Origin: Candidatus Riflebacteria bacterium HGW-Riflebacteria-1
GTDB taxonomy: Bacteria; Muiribacteriota; Ozemobacteria; Ozemobacterales; Ozemobacteraceae
Reading direction: 5' to 3'
NCBI GenBank assembly: GCA_002839445.1
Contig: PGYB01000014.1
Coordinates: 116,791 to 180,790, forward strand
DNA length: 64,000 nt
Positions within the stretch are counted from its first letter, which is position 1. Each line of letters begins with the position of its first letter. Positions 49,418 to 59,135 of the stretch are shown piece after piece. The position numbers and the translations under genes were made by a program. Under the pieces are notes generated by a model that saw only the letters and a program-made list of their open reading frames with translations, searched no databases and had not been told where the DNA came from.

Positions 49418-52252
49418 GTGACAGAACAGATAGATCTCGAAAAAATACTGGAGCTTTTGAATTCCTCTGTTGCCAAAGAACGGCAGCAGGGAATTGTTCT
49501 GTCAGTGCGCGGCGCACTGAGCCAGTTTGTTCCGCAGATCACCGAGCTTGCCGGAAACGATGGCGATGAAGAAACACGCATTTTGGCAAGAAAGGCGCTG
49601 GAGCGTCTCGGCCAGGGGCAGAGTGAACACCCTTCTGAAGAGCCGTTCGCACAGCTTAGTGTTGAGCAGTTGCTCGCGCATGAAGATCCACACGCCCGCT
49701 TCTACGGTCTCAAAAAGCTTTTAACCGAGCAGAGCCGCACCGGCCGACTGCTTCTGCTCAATGCCATCAATACCGAAACTGTATCACAGCTGAAAGCGAG
49801 CATGATCATCGGTCTCGGTAAGTTTGCCAATGCTGATGATGTGTCAGTTCTTGCGCCATTCCTGAAAAACGAAGATGCCCGCATCAGGGCCAATGCCGTC
49901 GAAGCTCTGGCAATGATCGCCGGTGAAGATGCCTATCGCTGCATTATCAGCTGTATGTCAGACGACGATAATCGCGTCAAGACAAACGTGGTCAGGGCAC
50001 TGCAGAATGTCGGCGGCCAGTCGTTGTTCAACCTGCTCAAAAAAATGTCACAGGACGACAAGGTCTGGACACGCGCTTCGGCGGCCTATGCATTTTATCG
50101 CATAAAATCGCCGCAATCTCTGGTGGCACTGGCTCAGATGGCACTCGGCGATTCCGAGCCCGAGATCCGCAAGCGCGCGTTCGAATACATTGTTGCCGAA
50201 AGCAGAGAAGGCAACCCCGCCGCGGTCGTCGTGCTTGAAAAGCTCAAACAGAGCCAGTCACAAGACGAATTTGCCGCCGGCATGCCTGAAGCGCATGTAG
50301 AAGAAGCCTCTGAAGATGATGTAATTAAGCTTCTCAACAGCGAAGAAGCGGCCCGCCGCTATATCGCGCTCAGCAAGATAAGTGCTGACGCGACAGGTCT
50401 GAGTGATGCTTTCTATGAAGCCTTCTGCCGCGAACAGGATACCTTTCTGCTCTCGATGATGTTGACAATAGTGCGCGAAAGAAAGCTTTCCAGCGCCTTT
50501 GACCGATGTTCCCAGCTGCTTTCGCACGCAGACGACAGAGTGCGGGCAAACGCTGTTGAAGCAGTGGCCGCGTCTCTGCCTGCCGGCGCTTCGCTTGATT
50601 GCCTGTTGCCTCTTTTGAAAGACAAATACAGCCGGGTAGTCGCTAACGCCTTGCTCGCCCTCTATCGACTGAATCGTGTAGAAATAATTCCTGAGCTGAG
50701 AATAATGCTGGGCAAAGGCCGGGAATCATTCAAGAGAAGCGCCCTGTATGTCATCTCACAGCTGCGCGAGCCGATTCTGGTGCCCATGCTCGAAAAGATG
50801 CTGCACGACCATAATCCGCGCGTTCGCGACAGCGCATTCGAGATTTTGCATGATTACGCAGATGGGCGGGTGAGTGGCGCGGTGATTCTTCTGCAGAGCG
50901 TAAAGAAACAGATTGAGCTCGAAAAGGGAAAAGACAAGTTTTTCGAGAACGGTCTTGATAAGGTTTTTGCCGGTGTTTTGAGCATGCTGCGCTCGGTTGG
51001 TGGCGAAGTCATCAAAGATTCAGAGCGCAAGGCCCTGGCGCGCAATCCGCAGGCAGAAAAGCAGTCTCTTTTGCAGCTTGGGCAAAAGTGTTTGCAGCAC
51101 AAAATTGCCGATGACAGAACTCTCGAATCCATAACCGCAATTGAAGCAGAAATTCTGCATATTGCCGAGCTCATAAAAACTGCCGGACTTGAGAATTCAG
51201 ACGGCAGCCTTTCTGAAGAGGCGCGCCAGAAATCAGAGCAGGAGCTGTTAAAAATAGAACAGCAAAGTCTGATGGCTCGCCGCGAAGCGGTGTTAACCTT
51301 TCTGGCGTTTGAGGTCTACAGCAATCGCGCGCATCTTGATTCCCGGTCGGCTTCATTGCTGATGGCAGAAATTGGCCGGGTCGATGCGAACATCTGCTCT
51401 TATATTCCCCAACATGGCTTTTCCATGCTGCCTGATGAAACCGCCTCTGTCAGCGAGTTTTTTGATGTTGCGATGCGTCTTTACCAGAAGCACGTTGCCA
51501 CGTTTTCTATTTATACTCTGCTGCAGTTCGGGCGCTGGGTGGCAATGTGTTTCGCACTGGCTTTTGTTTTTGGCGTGTTTTCAGCTCTTAGCCAGATTGT
51601 TGCAGGTCTTTTCGCTCTGATTTTTTTGCCGTATCTTGCCTATAAAACACTTGGCATAATAGTCGAATGGAAGATCAATGTCGCTCTGATGGTAGACGAC
51701 GGCATTCACGGCCGAGAGTACAACAAGGAAAGGGTTCGCGAAAAGGCTGGAGAGCTTTATCTGAATGTCTTTTCGAGTTCGCTGAAAAAGCACCTGTTGC
51801 TTGGTTTGTGGTTGTTTCTCGCCCTGCTTATGAGTGGCACGATTTTAACAGCGGGCAGGGTCACCGGTAATTATACAATTGTTTCTGACCTCGCGAATCT
51901 CCTGGCAATGCTGTTGCTGATTGCCGTCTTTGCTTCGGCATACTTCAAGTATCTTCTGGTTGAAACGGCCGCCATTCTTGAACCGGGTCGTGACGCTTTT
52001 GTGACCGCTGAATCGATGTTTCTGCGTGACAAGGTCAAGCTGGCGACCCTGTTTATTTTCTCGACCTTCATTATTCAGCTTGTTACCGGCACTTCGGTCG
52101 AGATTGTCAATCTTGTCAGCGGAACTCTGCCGCCATACATTGGCGGTATGCTCATCTTCGCTGTCAGCTTTATTTCAGACATGTGTCTGGCGCCGATCGT
52201 GTTTTCGACGCTGTGCATATATACTCTGGTTTGCATCGGAAAATCTCGCTGA
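49418..52252 (+). CDS. HEAT-repeat protein with C-terminal membrane domain
   Basis: The product has 944 residues from GTG 49418. About a dozen HEAT-like helical repeats (about 1-510; for example EDARIRANAVEALAMI, DDRVRANAVEAVA, HNPRVRDSAFEIL) are followed by a coiled segment (about 560-640). A membrane domain (about 700-944) has five or six helices (VAMCFALAFVFGVFSAL; HLLLGLWLFLALLMSG; LLAMLLLIAVFASAYF). The soluble repeats should face the cytoplasm. HEAT repeats scaffold other proteins. Only 20 bases separate it from the GH13 gene, so the pair is probably one operon. I know no family. Confidence 0.87.
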   Translation: MTEQIDLEKILELLNSSVAKERQQGIVLSVRGALSQFVPQITELAGNDGDEETRILARKALERLGQGQSEHPSEEPFAQLSVEQLLAHEDPHARFYGLKKLLTEQSRTGRLLLLNAINTETVSQLKASMIIGLGKFANADDVSVLAPFLKNEDARIRANAVEALAMIAGEDAYRCIISCMSDDDNRVKTNVVRALQNVGGQSLFNLLKKMSQDDKVWTRASAAYAFYRIKSPQSLVALAQMALGDSEPEIRKRAFEYIVAESREGNPAAVVVLEKLKQSQSQDEFAAGMPEAHVEEASEDDVIKLLNSEEAARRYIALSKISADATGLSDAFYEAFCREQDTFLLSMMLTIVRERKLSSAFDRCSQLLSHADDRVRANAVEAVAASLPAGASLDCLLPLLKDKYSRVVANALLALYRLNRVEIIPELRIMLGKGRESFKRSALYVISQLREPILVPMLEKMLHDHNPRVRDSAFEILHDYADGRVSGAVILLQSVKKQIELEKGKDKFFENGLDKVFAGVLSMLRSVGGEVIKDSERKALARNPQAEKQSLLQLGQKCLQHKIADDRTLESITAIEAEILHIAELIKTAGLENSDGSLSEEARQKSEQELLKIEQQSLMARREAVLTFLAFEVYSNRAHLDSRSASLLMAEIGRVDANICSYIPQHGFSMLPDETASVSEFFDVAMRLYQKHVATFSIYTLLQFGRWVAMCFALAFVFGVFSALSQIVAGLFALIFLPYLAYKTLGIIVEWKINVALMVDDGIHGREYNKERVREKAGELYLNVFSSSLKKHLLLGLWLFLALLMSGTILTAGRVTGNYTIVSDLANLLAMLLLIAVFASAYFKYLLVETAAILEPGRDAFVTAESMFLRDKVKLATLFIFSTFIIQLVTGTSVEIVNLVSGTLPPYIGGMLIFAVSFISDMCLAPIVFSTLCIYTLVCIGKSR

Positions 52253-52268
52253 CGGCCGTCTGCAGCTT

Positions 52269-53099
52269 TTACTTCTGGGAAATGGGCAGCGTCTGGCCTG
52301 AGCCGAGAATGTTTTTGTGCAGGTGCGCAAATACGAAGCCGGCAACAAATCCGCCAATGTGAGCATCAAACGCGACATTAGCGCTCATTGCGCCTGTTTT
52401 GGTCATCGACAGAAGATTGAGTACCAGATACAGGCCGAGCACCAGCACCGCCGGCACATCCAGACGCCTGATAAAAAACCAGACCGGGCAAAAATAGCTG
52501 GTTACTCGGTGTCGCGGAAAAAGAACGATGTAGGCACCCATGACCGCACTGACTGCTCCGCTGGCGCCGACCAGGGGTATGTGCGACCCGGAATTAAGAT
52601 AGGCATGCACCAGGCTCGAAAATATGCCGGTTGCCAGATAAAACACCAGGAAAAGAGGCGCTCCAAAGCGCTCTTCTACGTTGTCTGAGAATATCCAGAA
52701 GAACCAGATGTTGGTCAGCAGATGCATCATTCCAGCATGTATAAATACGCACGAAAGAGGCATCAGCCATACCCACAGGCGCGATGAATGAAGCAGAAGA
52801 AGATCGCGGGTTGAGCGCTCAGGCGTGCCGATTGGCGACTCTTCTGCTTTGCTGAGATCTTCTTCGGTCATATGCAGAGATACCGGGCCTATTTGATAGT
52901 CAGGGTTTCCTGAAAAAAACACTTTAGGCACCATGCCGTGCCTGTGGACAAAATGTGTCGCTCTCACATTGCTGTCTTGTGAGAAGCCGAGCGACATCTG
53001 GTGTAGCTGTACAAGAAAACACAGTCCGATAATTACATAGCTGATTATCGGAACGATCTTAACCGGAGCGTTATTCTGGTCATGCAGCGGAAAAAACAT
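52269..53099 (-). CDS. Rhomboid intramembrane serine protease
   Basis: The product has 276 residues with about six membrane helices. The catalytic Ser is in VGASGAVSAVMGAY, and the catalytic His in AHIGGFVAGFVF. HAGMMHLLTNIWFFWIF is the conserved second-helix region. A large periplasmic loop follows the first helix (about 35-95). It cleaves membrane proteins within the bilayer; the substrate is unknown. It is convergent with the HEAT gene, 16 bases apart. No clear ribosome site is seen before ATG 53099. Confidence 0.93.
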   Translation of the reverse strand: MFFPLHDQNNAPVKIVPIISYVIIGLCFLVQLHQMSLGFSQDSNVRATHFVHRHGMVPKVFFSGNPDYQIGPVSLHMTEEDLSKAEESPIGTPERSTRDLLLLHSSRLWVWLMPLSCVFIHAGMMHLLTNIWFFWIFSDNVEERFGAPLFLVFYLATGIFSSLVHAYLNSGSHIPLVGASGAVSAVMGAYIVLFPRHRVTSYFCPVWFFIRRLDVPAVLVLGLYLVLNLLSMTKTGAMSANVAFDAHIGGFVAGFVFAHLHKNILGSGQTLPISQK

Positions 53100-53130
53100 C
53101 TATTTCAGGTTCTTCTCTTTGAGAATTTGT

Positions 53131-53162
53131 TAAAACGACGCGGCAGTTGTCTGCCGCGTCGT
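53131..53162 (-). terminator. Intrinsic terminator of the M3 peptidase gene
   Basis: A perfect 12-base-pair stem, ACGACGCGGCAG/CTGCCGCGTCGT, with loop TTGT, followed on the minus strand by TTTAAC (four T when the last paired base is counted). It sits eight bases past the stop codon. Confidence 0.75.
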
Positions 53163-53169
53163 CGCTTGA

Positions 53170-55260
53170 TCAGCTGGCAAGGCCAGAGTGTCTCAGAAGC
53201 GCTGCGGTTGTGGCATCACGCCCACGAAACATTCTGTAAACTTCGGTAGGGTGCTTGCTGCCGCCAAGAGCGAGAACTGTGTCGCGGTATTTGCGCCCCA
53301 GTTCGCGAATAGCGTTTTCGTTGTCAAACCCGGCTTCTTCAAAGGCGGCAAAGGCATCAGAACTGAGAACCTCAGCCCATTTATAGCTGTAATAACCTGC
53401 CGCGTAGCCGCCGGCAAAAATATGCGAGAAGCTGCAGAGAAATCTTTCGTGCTCGTATGGCGGCATGACCGAAGTCTGGGTTGCAATGCGCCGGGCGGCT
53501 TCAAACGGTGTTTCTTTGCCGTTCAGGTCGAAGTAATGGTGTAGATGGATATCTATCCTGCCGAACTCGATCTGGCGCAACATTACTGAGCCGGCTCTGA
53601 AATTCTTTGAAGCCTTTATTTTCTCAAACAGGTCTTCTGGCAGGTTCTCGCCAGTTTCATAATGGCGCGCCATGCCCAGCAGGGTTGGCCTGTTGTAACA
53701 CCAGTTCTCCATGAACTGGCTGGCGAGTTCGACTGCATCCCACTCGACGCCGTTGATACCAGCTGCTTCAGCTTCGTCGATAACGGTCAACATCCCCTGA
53801 ATGCCGTGCCCAAACTCATGAAACAGCGTGCTGACTTCGTTAAAGCTCATCAGAGAGGGCTTACCTTCGACCGGCGGCGTGCCATTACAGACCAGGTAGA
53901 TAACCGGCAGTCTGACCGCGCCGTCAATAATGCGTCGGCCGAAACATTCGTTCATCCAGGCGCCACCGCGCTTTTCAGCTGGTCGCGAATAGGGGTCGAG
54001 ATAAAAATGCGCGAGCATTTTGCCCTTATCGTCTTTGATATCGAAAAAATCGACTTCTTCGTGCCATCTGGGCACGTTTTTGTCGTTGGACTTTGTGATG
54101 CTTATGCCAAAAATCCGCTCAGCCAGGCTGAAAAGGCCGTCAAGAACGCGTGGCAGCGGAAAATACGGGCGCAACTGGTCGTCAGTGAAGTCATAGAGCT
54201 TTTCGCGAAGTCGCTCTGCCCAGAACGGCGTATCCCAGTGGCGCAACTGGTCGGTCTGCCCAGATTCTGCTGCGATTTTCTGCAGATCTTTCAGCTCTTT
54301 TTCGGCGAAAGACCGTGCCGCTGCTTCAAGTTCAGAAAACATTTTCTCGACGGCAGCAACATCTGGCGCCATTTTGTTGTCAAGGCTGAGCTCGGCAAAG
54401 GTCTTGAAACCAAGAATCTGTGCTTGCTCGCGCCGCAGTCTGAGCAGTTCTTCAATAATCCCGGAGTTGTCAAAATTTCCGCTGGAAGCGCGGGTTACCG
54501 TCTGATGATATACTTCGCGGCGATGCTCGCGGTTGCGACTGTGCTGCACGAATGGCCCTGAGCTCGGATAATCAAGTGTTATGCGCCAGGGTCCGTTTTC
54601 GGAGTCGGCTTTCTGGCCCTTCTCGCCCTTTTCCTTGGCCCATGACTGTGCGGCCAGCTGTTTGAGGTTGTTCGGCCAGCCTTCGGTGTCGGCTTTGTTC
54701 GTGACTATGAGCTCGTAAGCCTTGGTAGCGTCGAGCACGTTGTTCGAAAAATCGGTGCCTATCTTTGAAATGCGGTTGGCGATCTCGTTGAAGCGCTCTT
54801 TTGCAGCGCCTTCAAGACCAACACCGGCGTGTTCTGCAGCCTTGATTTTCTTTTCAATTATTCGCTGCCGTGCAGCGTTAAGCGTTGCATACTCGGCGCT
54901 GGCACGGAGCTTTTTCAGGCCTTCATAAATCGGCTTGCTCTGTGACATGCGCAGACTGAAGTTGATGACTTTTGGCATGACTTCCTGATGAGCTTTGCGC
55001 AGATCATCTGAATTCTTGACACTGATCAGATGGTTAACCACGCCCCAGGTGTATTCAAAGGGTGTGTCGAGATCTTCAAGTGGTTTGCATAGACCGTCCC
55101 AGGTCGGTACAATGCTGGCTTCTATTTCTTTAAGACGAGTTTCGATTTCGGCGAGTGTGGCATCCATGGCCGGAACAACGTGCTCTGCGCTGATCTTTTC
55201 GAACAGGGGCAGTCCGCTGCGTGCCATCAGTGGATTCTGAGCTGGTGATATCATTGTCAT
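53170..55260 (-). CDS. M3-family oligopeptidase (oligopeptidase A-like)
   Basis: A zinc metallopeptidase of 696 residues, typical of PrlC/OpdA, degrading peptides in the cytoplasm. The zinc motif HEFGHGIQGM lies in STLFHEFGHG, with the third ligand Glu in the downstream GVEWDAVELASQF region. Other family sequence includes KMLAHFYLDPYSRPAEKRGGAW and SHIFAGGYAAGYYSYKWAEV. ATG 55260 has AAAGGAA upstream. Its promoter at 55294-55322 is divergent from that of the signalling operon. Confidence 0.96.
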   Translation of the reverse strand: MTMISPAQNPLMARSGLPLFEKISAEHVVPAMDATLAEIETRLKEIEASIVPTWDGLCKPLEDLDTPFEYTWGVVNHLISVKNSDDLRKAHQEVMPKVINFSLRMSQSKPIYEGLKKLRASAEYATLNAARQRIIEKKIKAAEHAGVGLEGAAKERFNEIANRISKIGTDFSNNVLDATKAYELIVTNKADTEGWPNNLKQLAAQSWAKEKGEKGQKADSENGPWRITLDYPSSGPFVQHSRNREHRREVYHQTVTRASSGNFDNSGIIEELLRLRREQAQILGFKTFAELSLDNKMAPDVAAVEKMFSELEAAARSFAEKELKDLQKIAAESGQTDQLRHWDTPFWAERLREKLYDFTDDQLRPYFPLPRVLDGLFSLAERIFGISITKSNDKNVPRWHEEVDFFDIKDDKGKMLAHFYLDPYSRPAEKRGGAWMNECFGRRIIDGAVRLPVIYLVCNGTPPVEGKPSLMSFNEVSTLFHEFGHGIQGMLTVIDEAEAAGINGVEWDAVELASQFMENWCYNRPTLLGMARHYETGENLPEDLFEKIKASKNFRAGSVMLRQIEFGRIDIHLHHYFDLNGKETPFEAARRIATQTSVMPPYEHERFLCSFSHIFAGGYAAGYYSYKWAEVLSSDAFAAFEEAGFDNENAIRELGRKYRDTVLALGGSKHPTEVYRMFRGRDATTAALLRHSGLAS

Positions 55261-55293
55261 TTCCTTTCTATATGGAGACGGTAATTTGTATCT

Positions 55294-55322
55294 ATATTAG
55301 AATTTTTGCAGCAAAATGACAA
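55294..55322 (-). promoter_or_regulatory. Promoter of the M3 peptidase gene
   Basis: On the minus strand, TTGTCA (55322-55317), a 17-base spacer and TAATAT (55299-55294). The start point would be near 55288. Confidence 0.55.
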
Positions 55323-55392
55323 ACAAAAAGTATTTTCTGCCAGCTCGTTACAAATAACTATTTTGTCGGTGATTATTGAGGATTTTTCTCAA

Positions 55393-55422
55393 TTGTCGTT
55401 CAGGTTAGATTGAATCTATATA
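55393..55422 (+). promoter_or_regulatory. Promoter of the signalling operon
   Basis: TTGTCG (55393-55398), an 18-base spacer and TATATA (55417-55422). The start point would be near 55429, giving a leader of about 104 bases that holds the hairpin at 55473-55498. Confidence 0.5.
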
Positions 55423-55472
55423 AACCAAACTCAGAGGAAATAGAGGTTTTGAAGTCATCCGTTTCTGCCGGG

Positions 55473-55498
55473 AGTTTCACTTTTGTCTGAGTGAAACT
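55473..55498 (+). other. Leader hairpin upstream of the hybrid kinase
   Basis: A nine-base-pair perfect stem, AGTTTCACT/AGTGAAACT, with an eight-base loop, lies 34 bases before the kinase ATG. The absence of a long T-run argues against termination; it may affect mRNA stability or translation. Confidence 0.45.
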
Positions 55499-55532
55499 TT
55501 GCTATTTGTCAATTTGTTGTAAAGGGTGAAAC

Positions 55533-58500
55533 ATGAATAATGAAATGGCTGAAGCAGCCGTTCTGTCTCGCGAAAATGAGAAAGCTCAGATTGAAAAAGA
55601 AGAAATCGAAATTGAGAGCAGAAAAACCCTGCTGATAACCGTCCCCTTGCAGGACGCGATATTTAACAGCGCCAATTTTTCCAGTATCGCCACTGACGAA
55701 AAAGGTGTAATTCAGATTTTCAACGTCGGAGCTGAGCGCATGCTTGGTTACACCGCCGCCGAAGTCACCAACAAGATAACGCCTGCCGACATTTCCGACC
55801 CGCAGGAACTTATTTCGCGAGCTAAAGAATTGAGTCTGGAACTGGATTCCAATATTACTCCCGGTTTCGAGGCGCTCGTTTTCAAGGCCTCTCGTGGCAT
55901 TGAGGACATCTATGAGCTTACCTATATTAGAAAAGATGGTAGCAGGTTTCCGGCAGTCGTCTCGGTAACTGCGCTGCGCGATGCTAAGGGCGAGATTATC
56001 GGCTATTTATTGATAGGTACCGATAATACCGCGCGTAAACGGGCAGAAGACGCTTTGCAGGAAGCTGGAGCCTTACAGGATGCTATTTTTAACAGCGCCA
56101 ATTTTTCAAGCATCGCTACCGACGAAAAGGGAGTTATCCAGATTTTTAATGTCGGTGCCGAACGCATGCTGGGATACACCGCTGCCGAAGTCATGAACAA
56201 GATTACTCCTGCCGACATTTCTGACCCGCAGGAAGTTATAATGCGCGCGCGATCTTTAAGCGCGGAACTTGGGACAACAATTACCGCGGGTTTCGAGGCA
56301 CTCGTTTTCAAGGCCTCGCGCGGGATTGAAGACATTTATGAGCTTACCTATATTCGTAAAGATGGCAGCCGCTTTCCGGCGGTGGTATCAGTAACGGCAC
56401 TGCGCGACGCTCATGGTGAGATTATCGGTTATCTGTTGATCGGCACTGATAACACCGCGCGCAAGCAGATCGAGGCCGACCAGAAATTGTTGTCGCAGAG
56501 ACTGCGCGATAACCAGTTCTACACGCGCTCCCTGTTTGAGTCAAACGTTGATGCCCTTATTACTACAGATCTGGCTGGCATTATCACCGATGCCAACAAG
56601 CAGATGGGTAAACTGACTGGTTGCACCCGGGATGAACTTATCGGCGCACCTTTCAAAAATTATTTTACTGATCCTGATTGTGCCGAAATGGGTATTAAAA
56701 TGGCGTTGAGCAAGAATACCATCACCAACTACGAGTTGATAGCACGCGGCCGGGATGGCCTGGAAACCGAGGTTTCATTCAATGCTTCAACTTTTTACGA
56801 CAGGGATCGCAGGCTGCAGGGCGTCATCGCTTCTGCGCGAGATATTTCAGAGAGCAAGCGCCTCGACCGGGTCTTAAAGGAAAAAAATTCCGAGCTGGAA
56901 GAAGCTCGTGAAGCCGCTGAGCAAGCAAGCCGGGCCAAGAGCGACTTTGTCGCCAACGTCAGTCACGAAATCCGGACTCCACTGAGCGCAATCATCGGAT
57001 TCGCCGGACTTGCCTTGAAAACCGAGCTAAACCCAAAACAGATAGATTATCTGAAAAAAATTCACCTTTCCGGGTTAAATCTGCTAGGCATCATCAACGA
57101 TATTCTGGATTTCTCGAAGATCGAGGCTGGCAAGCTCAAGATGGAATCAATCGAATTTCAACTCGATGAAGTAATAACCAACCTTGTTGCCATAGTTGAA
57201 CCGTTAACCTTGGAAAAGAACCTTAAAATTGTTCTTAGCATCCCTGCTGATGTACCAAAGCCACTGATTGGAGATCCCATGCGGCTGTCTCAGGTTCTCA
57301 CCAACCTGGTGAGTAATGCTGTCAAGTTTACCCGCCAGGGTGAAATCGAGTTAGGCTTGTCGCACCGAAAGCTCAGCGATAATACCATTGAACTTCATTT
57401 TGTTGTGCGCGACACCGGCATTGGCATGACCCCGGATCAGGTTGCCGGCCTTTTTCGACCCTTTACGCAGGCGGATCTCTCAACAACCAGAAAATTCGGA
57501 GGTACTGGCCTTGGTCTGACCATCAGCAAAAGTCTTATTGAATTGATGTCTGGTGGGATCAGCATAACAAGCGAGTTTGGTAAGGGCACAAAAGTTGATT
57601 TCACATCAATTTACAGGTTTAATGAAATTACCAGATCCGAAGGCATGTTTCCTGTCACTCTTCAGCATCTGCGGATGCTAGTCCTGGAAACAAATCCAGC
57701 GATGCAGTCATGGTTCCGCAATTTCTCCGCAAAAGCTCAGTTCACAATTGATGTGGTAGATTCAGCTCTGGAGGCACTTGTTGCCGTTGAGAGCAAATGC
57801 AAGGACGAAGCTTATGACCTTATTCTTGTTGACAGCCAGGGCATAGAAGGTGGAGTTATCACTCTCTTTCAGCGACTCCAGCAGCTTTTTGCCAAGAAAG
57901 GCGAAGCCAGGTTTATTCTGGTAACTGATCCTCTTGAAGAGTCTCTACGCGAGAGGGTCTCCAGCTTTAAAGTTTCTGAATTTCTGCTAAGCCCCATTAA
58001 CTCATCGTCACTTACCAATGCCATTATAAACATCTTCGCACCTTTGTCGCATAATTCAGAAGAAATCATATCCGGTAGTTCTGATGAACTTCAATTTGCC
58101 GGTCTCAAAGTGCTTCTTGTCGAAGACAATGCCATGAATCAGCAGATTGCCACTGAACTTCTCAGCAGTGTCGGTATTGAAGTGAGATTAGCCGGCAATG
58201 GCCGGGAAGCTGTTGAATTGTTGGCCAGTGAATCAGGAGACCCGTCAATTGATGCCATCTTGATGGACATTCAGATGCCTGAAATGGATGGTTATGAGGC
58301 CACCCGGCTAATTCGCCAGTTGCCCAGTTATGCCAGAATTCCGATTATTGCCATGACCGCGCATGCCATGGCAGAAGAGCGCGAAAAAGTAGCCACGGCA
58401 GGAATGAATGACCATATTTCCAAGCCAATTATTCCTCGAAATCTGTTTCGAACTCTCTATCACTGGGCCAGGCCTGGTATGACAATGAAGGAAATGGTTG

Positions 58501-59135
58501 CTGATAAACTTAGAAATGGCCAGAGAGTTCTCCCATCGCTACCCGGGGTGAATTTTAAGGAAGGGCTGGAAAGAGTTGCCGGCAATTTCGAGACTTATTT
58601 GAGGCTTCTCAGGGAATTCCCGATCAGCCAGAAGACTGAAATCGAAACGATCGAGCAGGCTCTTGCCAAAAATGATTTCCAGAGGGCGAGAACTGGTATT
58701 CACACAATTAAAGGACTTGCCGGCAATCTTTCCCTCACGGATGTTTACCAGGCTTCTGTGGCCTTTGAAATGGCTCTGATTGGTATGGAATGGAAAGAGG
58801 CAGGCCGTTTATTTGAAGTATTCAAGACTGCCTTTAAAGAATTTTCAGTTGCAATAGAATCTATGACTGTGCCCCCAGAAGCTTGTCCTGCTCCTAAGTC
58901 AATGATGTTATCACGGGCTCTTGAACTTCTCGGAGAAATAAAGCAGCAATTACTCGCCAATAGTCCTCTGGCGCGCCATGGATTTGAAGAACTGGTTGAT
59001 GGCTTTGCATTACCGGATGATTGTACGGTTGATTTTAAAGGCATGGAACGCGCAATCGGGCAGTTTGAGTTTGAACAGGCGCTACAGATGCTTGCTTCAA
59101 TAGAAGCAAAATTGAAAGTTGAGGGGAAAGTATGA
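55533..59135 (+). CDS. Hybrid sensor kinase with three PAS domains, receiver and Hpt
   Basis: The product has 1200 residues with no membrane helix, so it senses a cytoplasmic signal. Domains: two near-identical PAS copies (39-180 and 181-322), a third PAS (about 330-450), HisKA with SHEIRTPLS (His478), and HATPase (about 590-700, GGTGLGLTISKSLIELMSGG). A degenerate receiver-like segment (about 715-850, DLILVDSQG) precedes a canonical receiver (Asp912 in LMDIQMPEMDG) and an Hpt domain (His1057 in GIHTIKGLAGN). All phosphorelay parts are present. Its stop overlaps the next ATG by four bases. Confidence 0.96.
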   Translation: MNNEMAEAAVLSRENEKAQIEKEEIEIESRKTLLITVPLQDAIFNSANFSSIATDEKGVIQIFNVGAERMLGYTAAEVTNKITPADISDPQELISRAKELSLELDSNITPGFEALVFKASRGIEDIYELTYIRKDGSRFPAVVSVTALRDAKGEIIGYLLIGTDNTARKRAEDALQEAGALQDAIFNSANFSSIATDEKGVIQIFNVGAERMLGYTAAEVMNKITPADISDPQEVIMRARSLSAELGTTITAGFEALVFKASRGIEDIYELTYIRKDGSRFPAVVSVTALRDAHGEIIGYLLIGTDNTARKQIEADQKLLSQRLRDNQFYTRSLFESNVDALITTDLAGIITDANKQMGKLTGCTRDELIGAPFKNYFTDPDCAEMGIKMALSKNTITNYELIARGRDGLETEVSFNASTFYDRDRRLQGVIASARDISESKRLDRVLKEKNSELEEAREAAEQASRAKSDFVANVSHEIRTPLSAIIGFAGLALKTELNPKQIDYLKKIHLSGLNLLGIINDILDFSKIEAGKLKMESIEFQLDEVITNLVAIVEPLTLEKNLKIVLSIPADVPKPLIGDPMRLSQVLTNLVSNAVKFTRQGEIELGLSHRKLSDNTIELHFVVRDTGIGMTPDQVAGLFRPFTQADLSTTRKFGGTGLGLTISKSLIELMSGGISITSEFGKGTKVDFTSIYRFNEITRSEGMFPVTLQHLRMLVLETNPAMQSWFRNFSAKAQFTIDVVDSALEALVAVESKCKDEAYDLILVDSQGIEGGVITLFQRLQQLFAKKGEARFILVTDPLEESLRERVSSFKVSEFLLSPINSSSLTNAIINIFAPLSHNSEEIISGSSDELQFAGLKVLLVEDNAMNQQIATELLSSVGIEVRLAGNGREAVELLASESGDPSIDAILMDIQMPEMDGYEATRLIRQLPSYARIPIIAMTAHAMAEEREKVATAGMNDHISKPIIPRNLFRTLYHWARPGMTMKEMVADKLRNGQRVLPSLPGVNFKEGLERVAGNFETYLRLLREFPISQKTEIETIEQALAKNDFQRARTGIHTIKGLAGNLSLTDVYQASVAFEMALIGMEWKEAGRLFEVFKTAFKEFSVAIESMTVPPEACPAPKSMMLSRALELLGEIKQQLLANSPLARHGFEELVDGFALPDDCTVDFKGMERAIGQFEFEQALQMLASIEAKLKVEGKV

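Noticed and set aside
53662..54561. 299-codon plus-strand frame opposite the M3 peptidase
   Set aside because: Antisense shadow of the peptidase, which keeps HEFGH and the rest of the family motifs.
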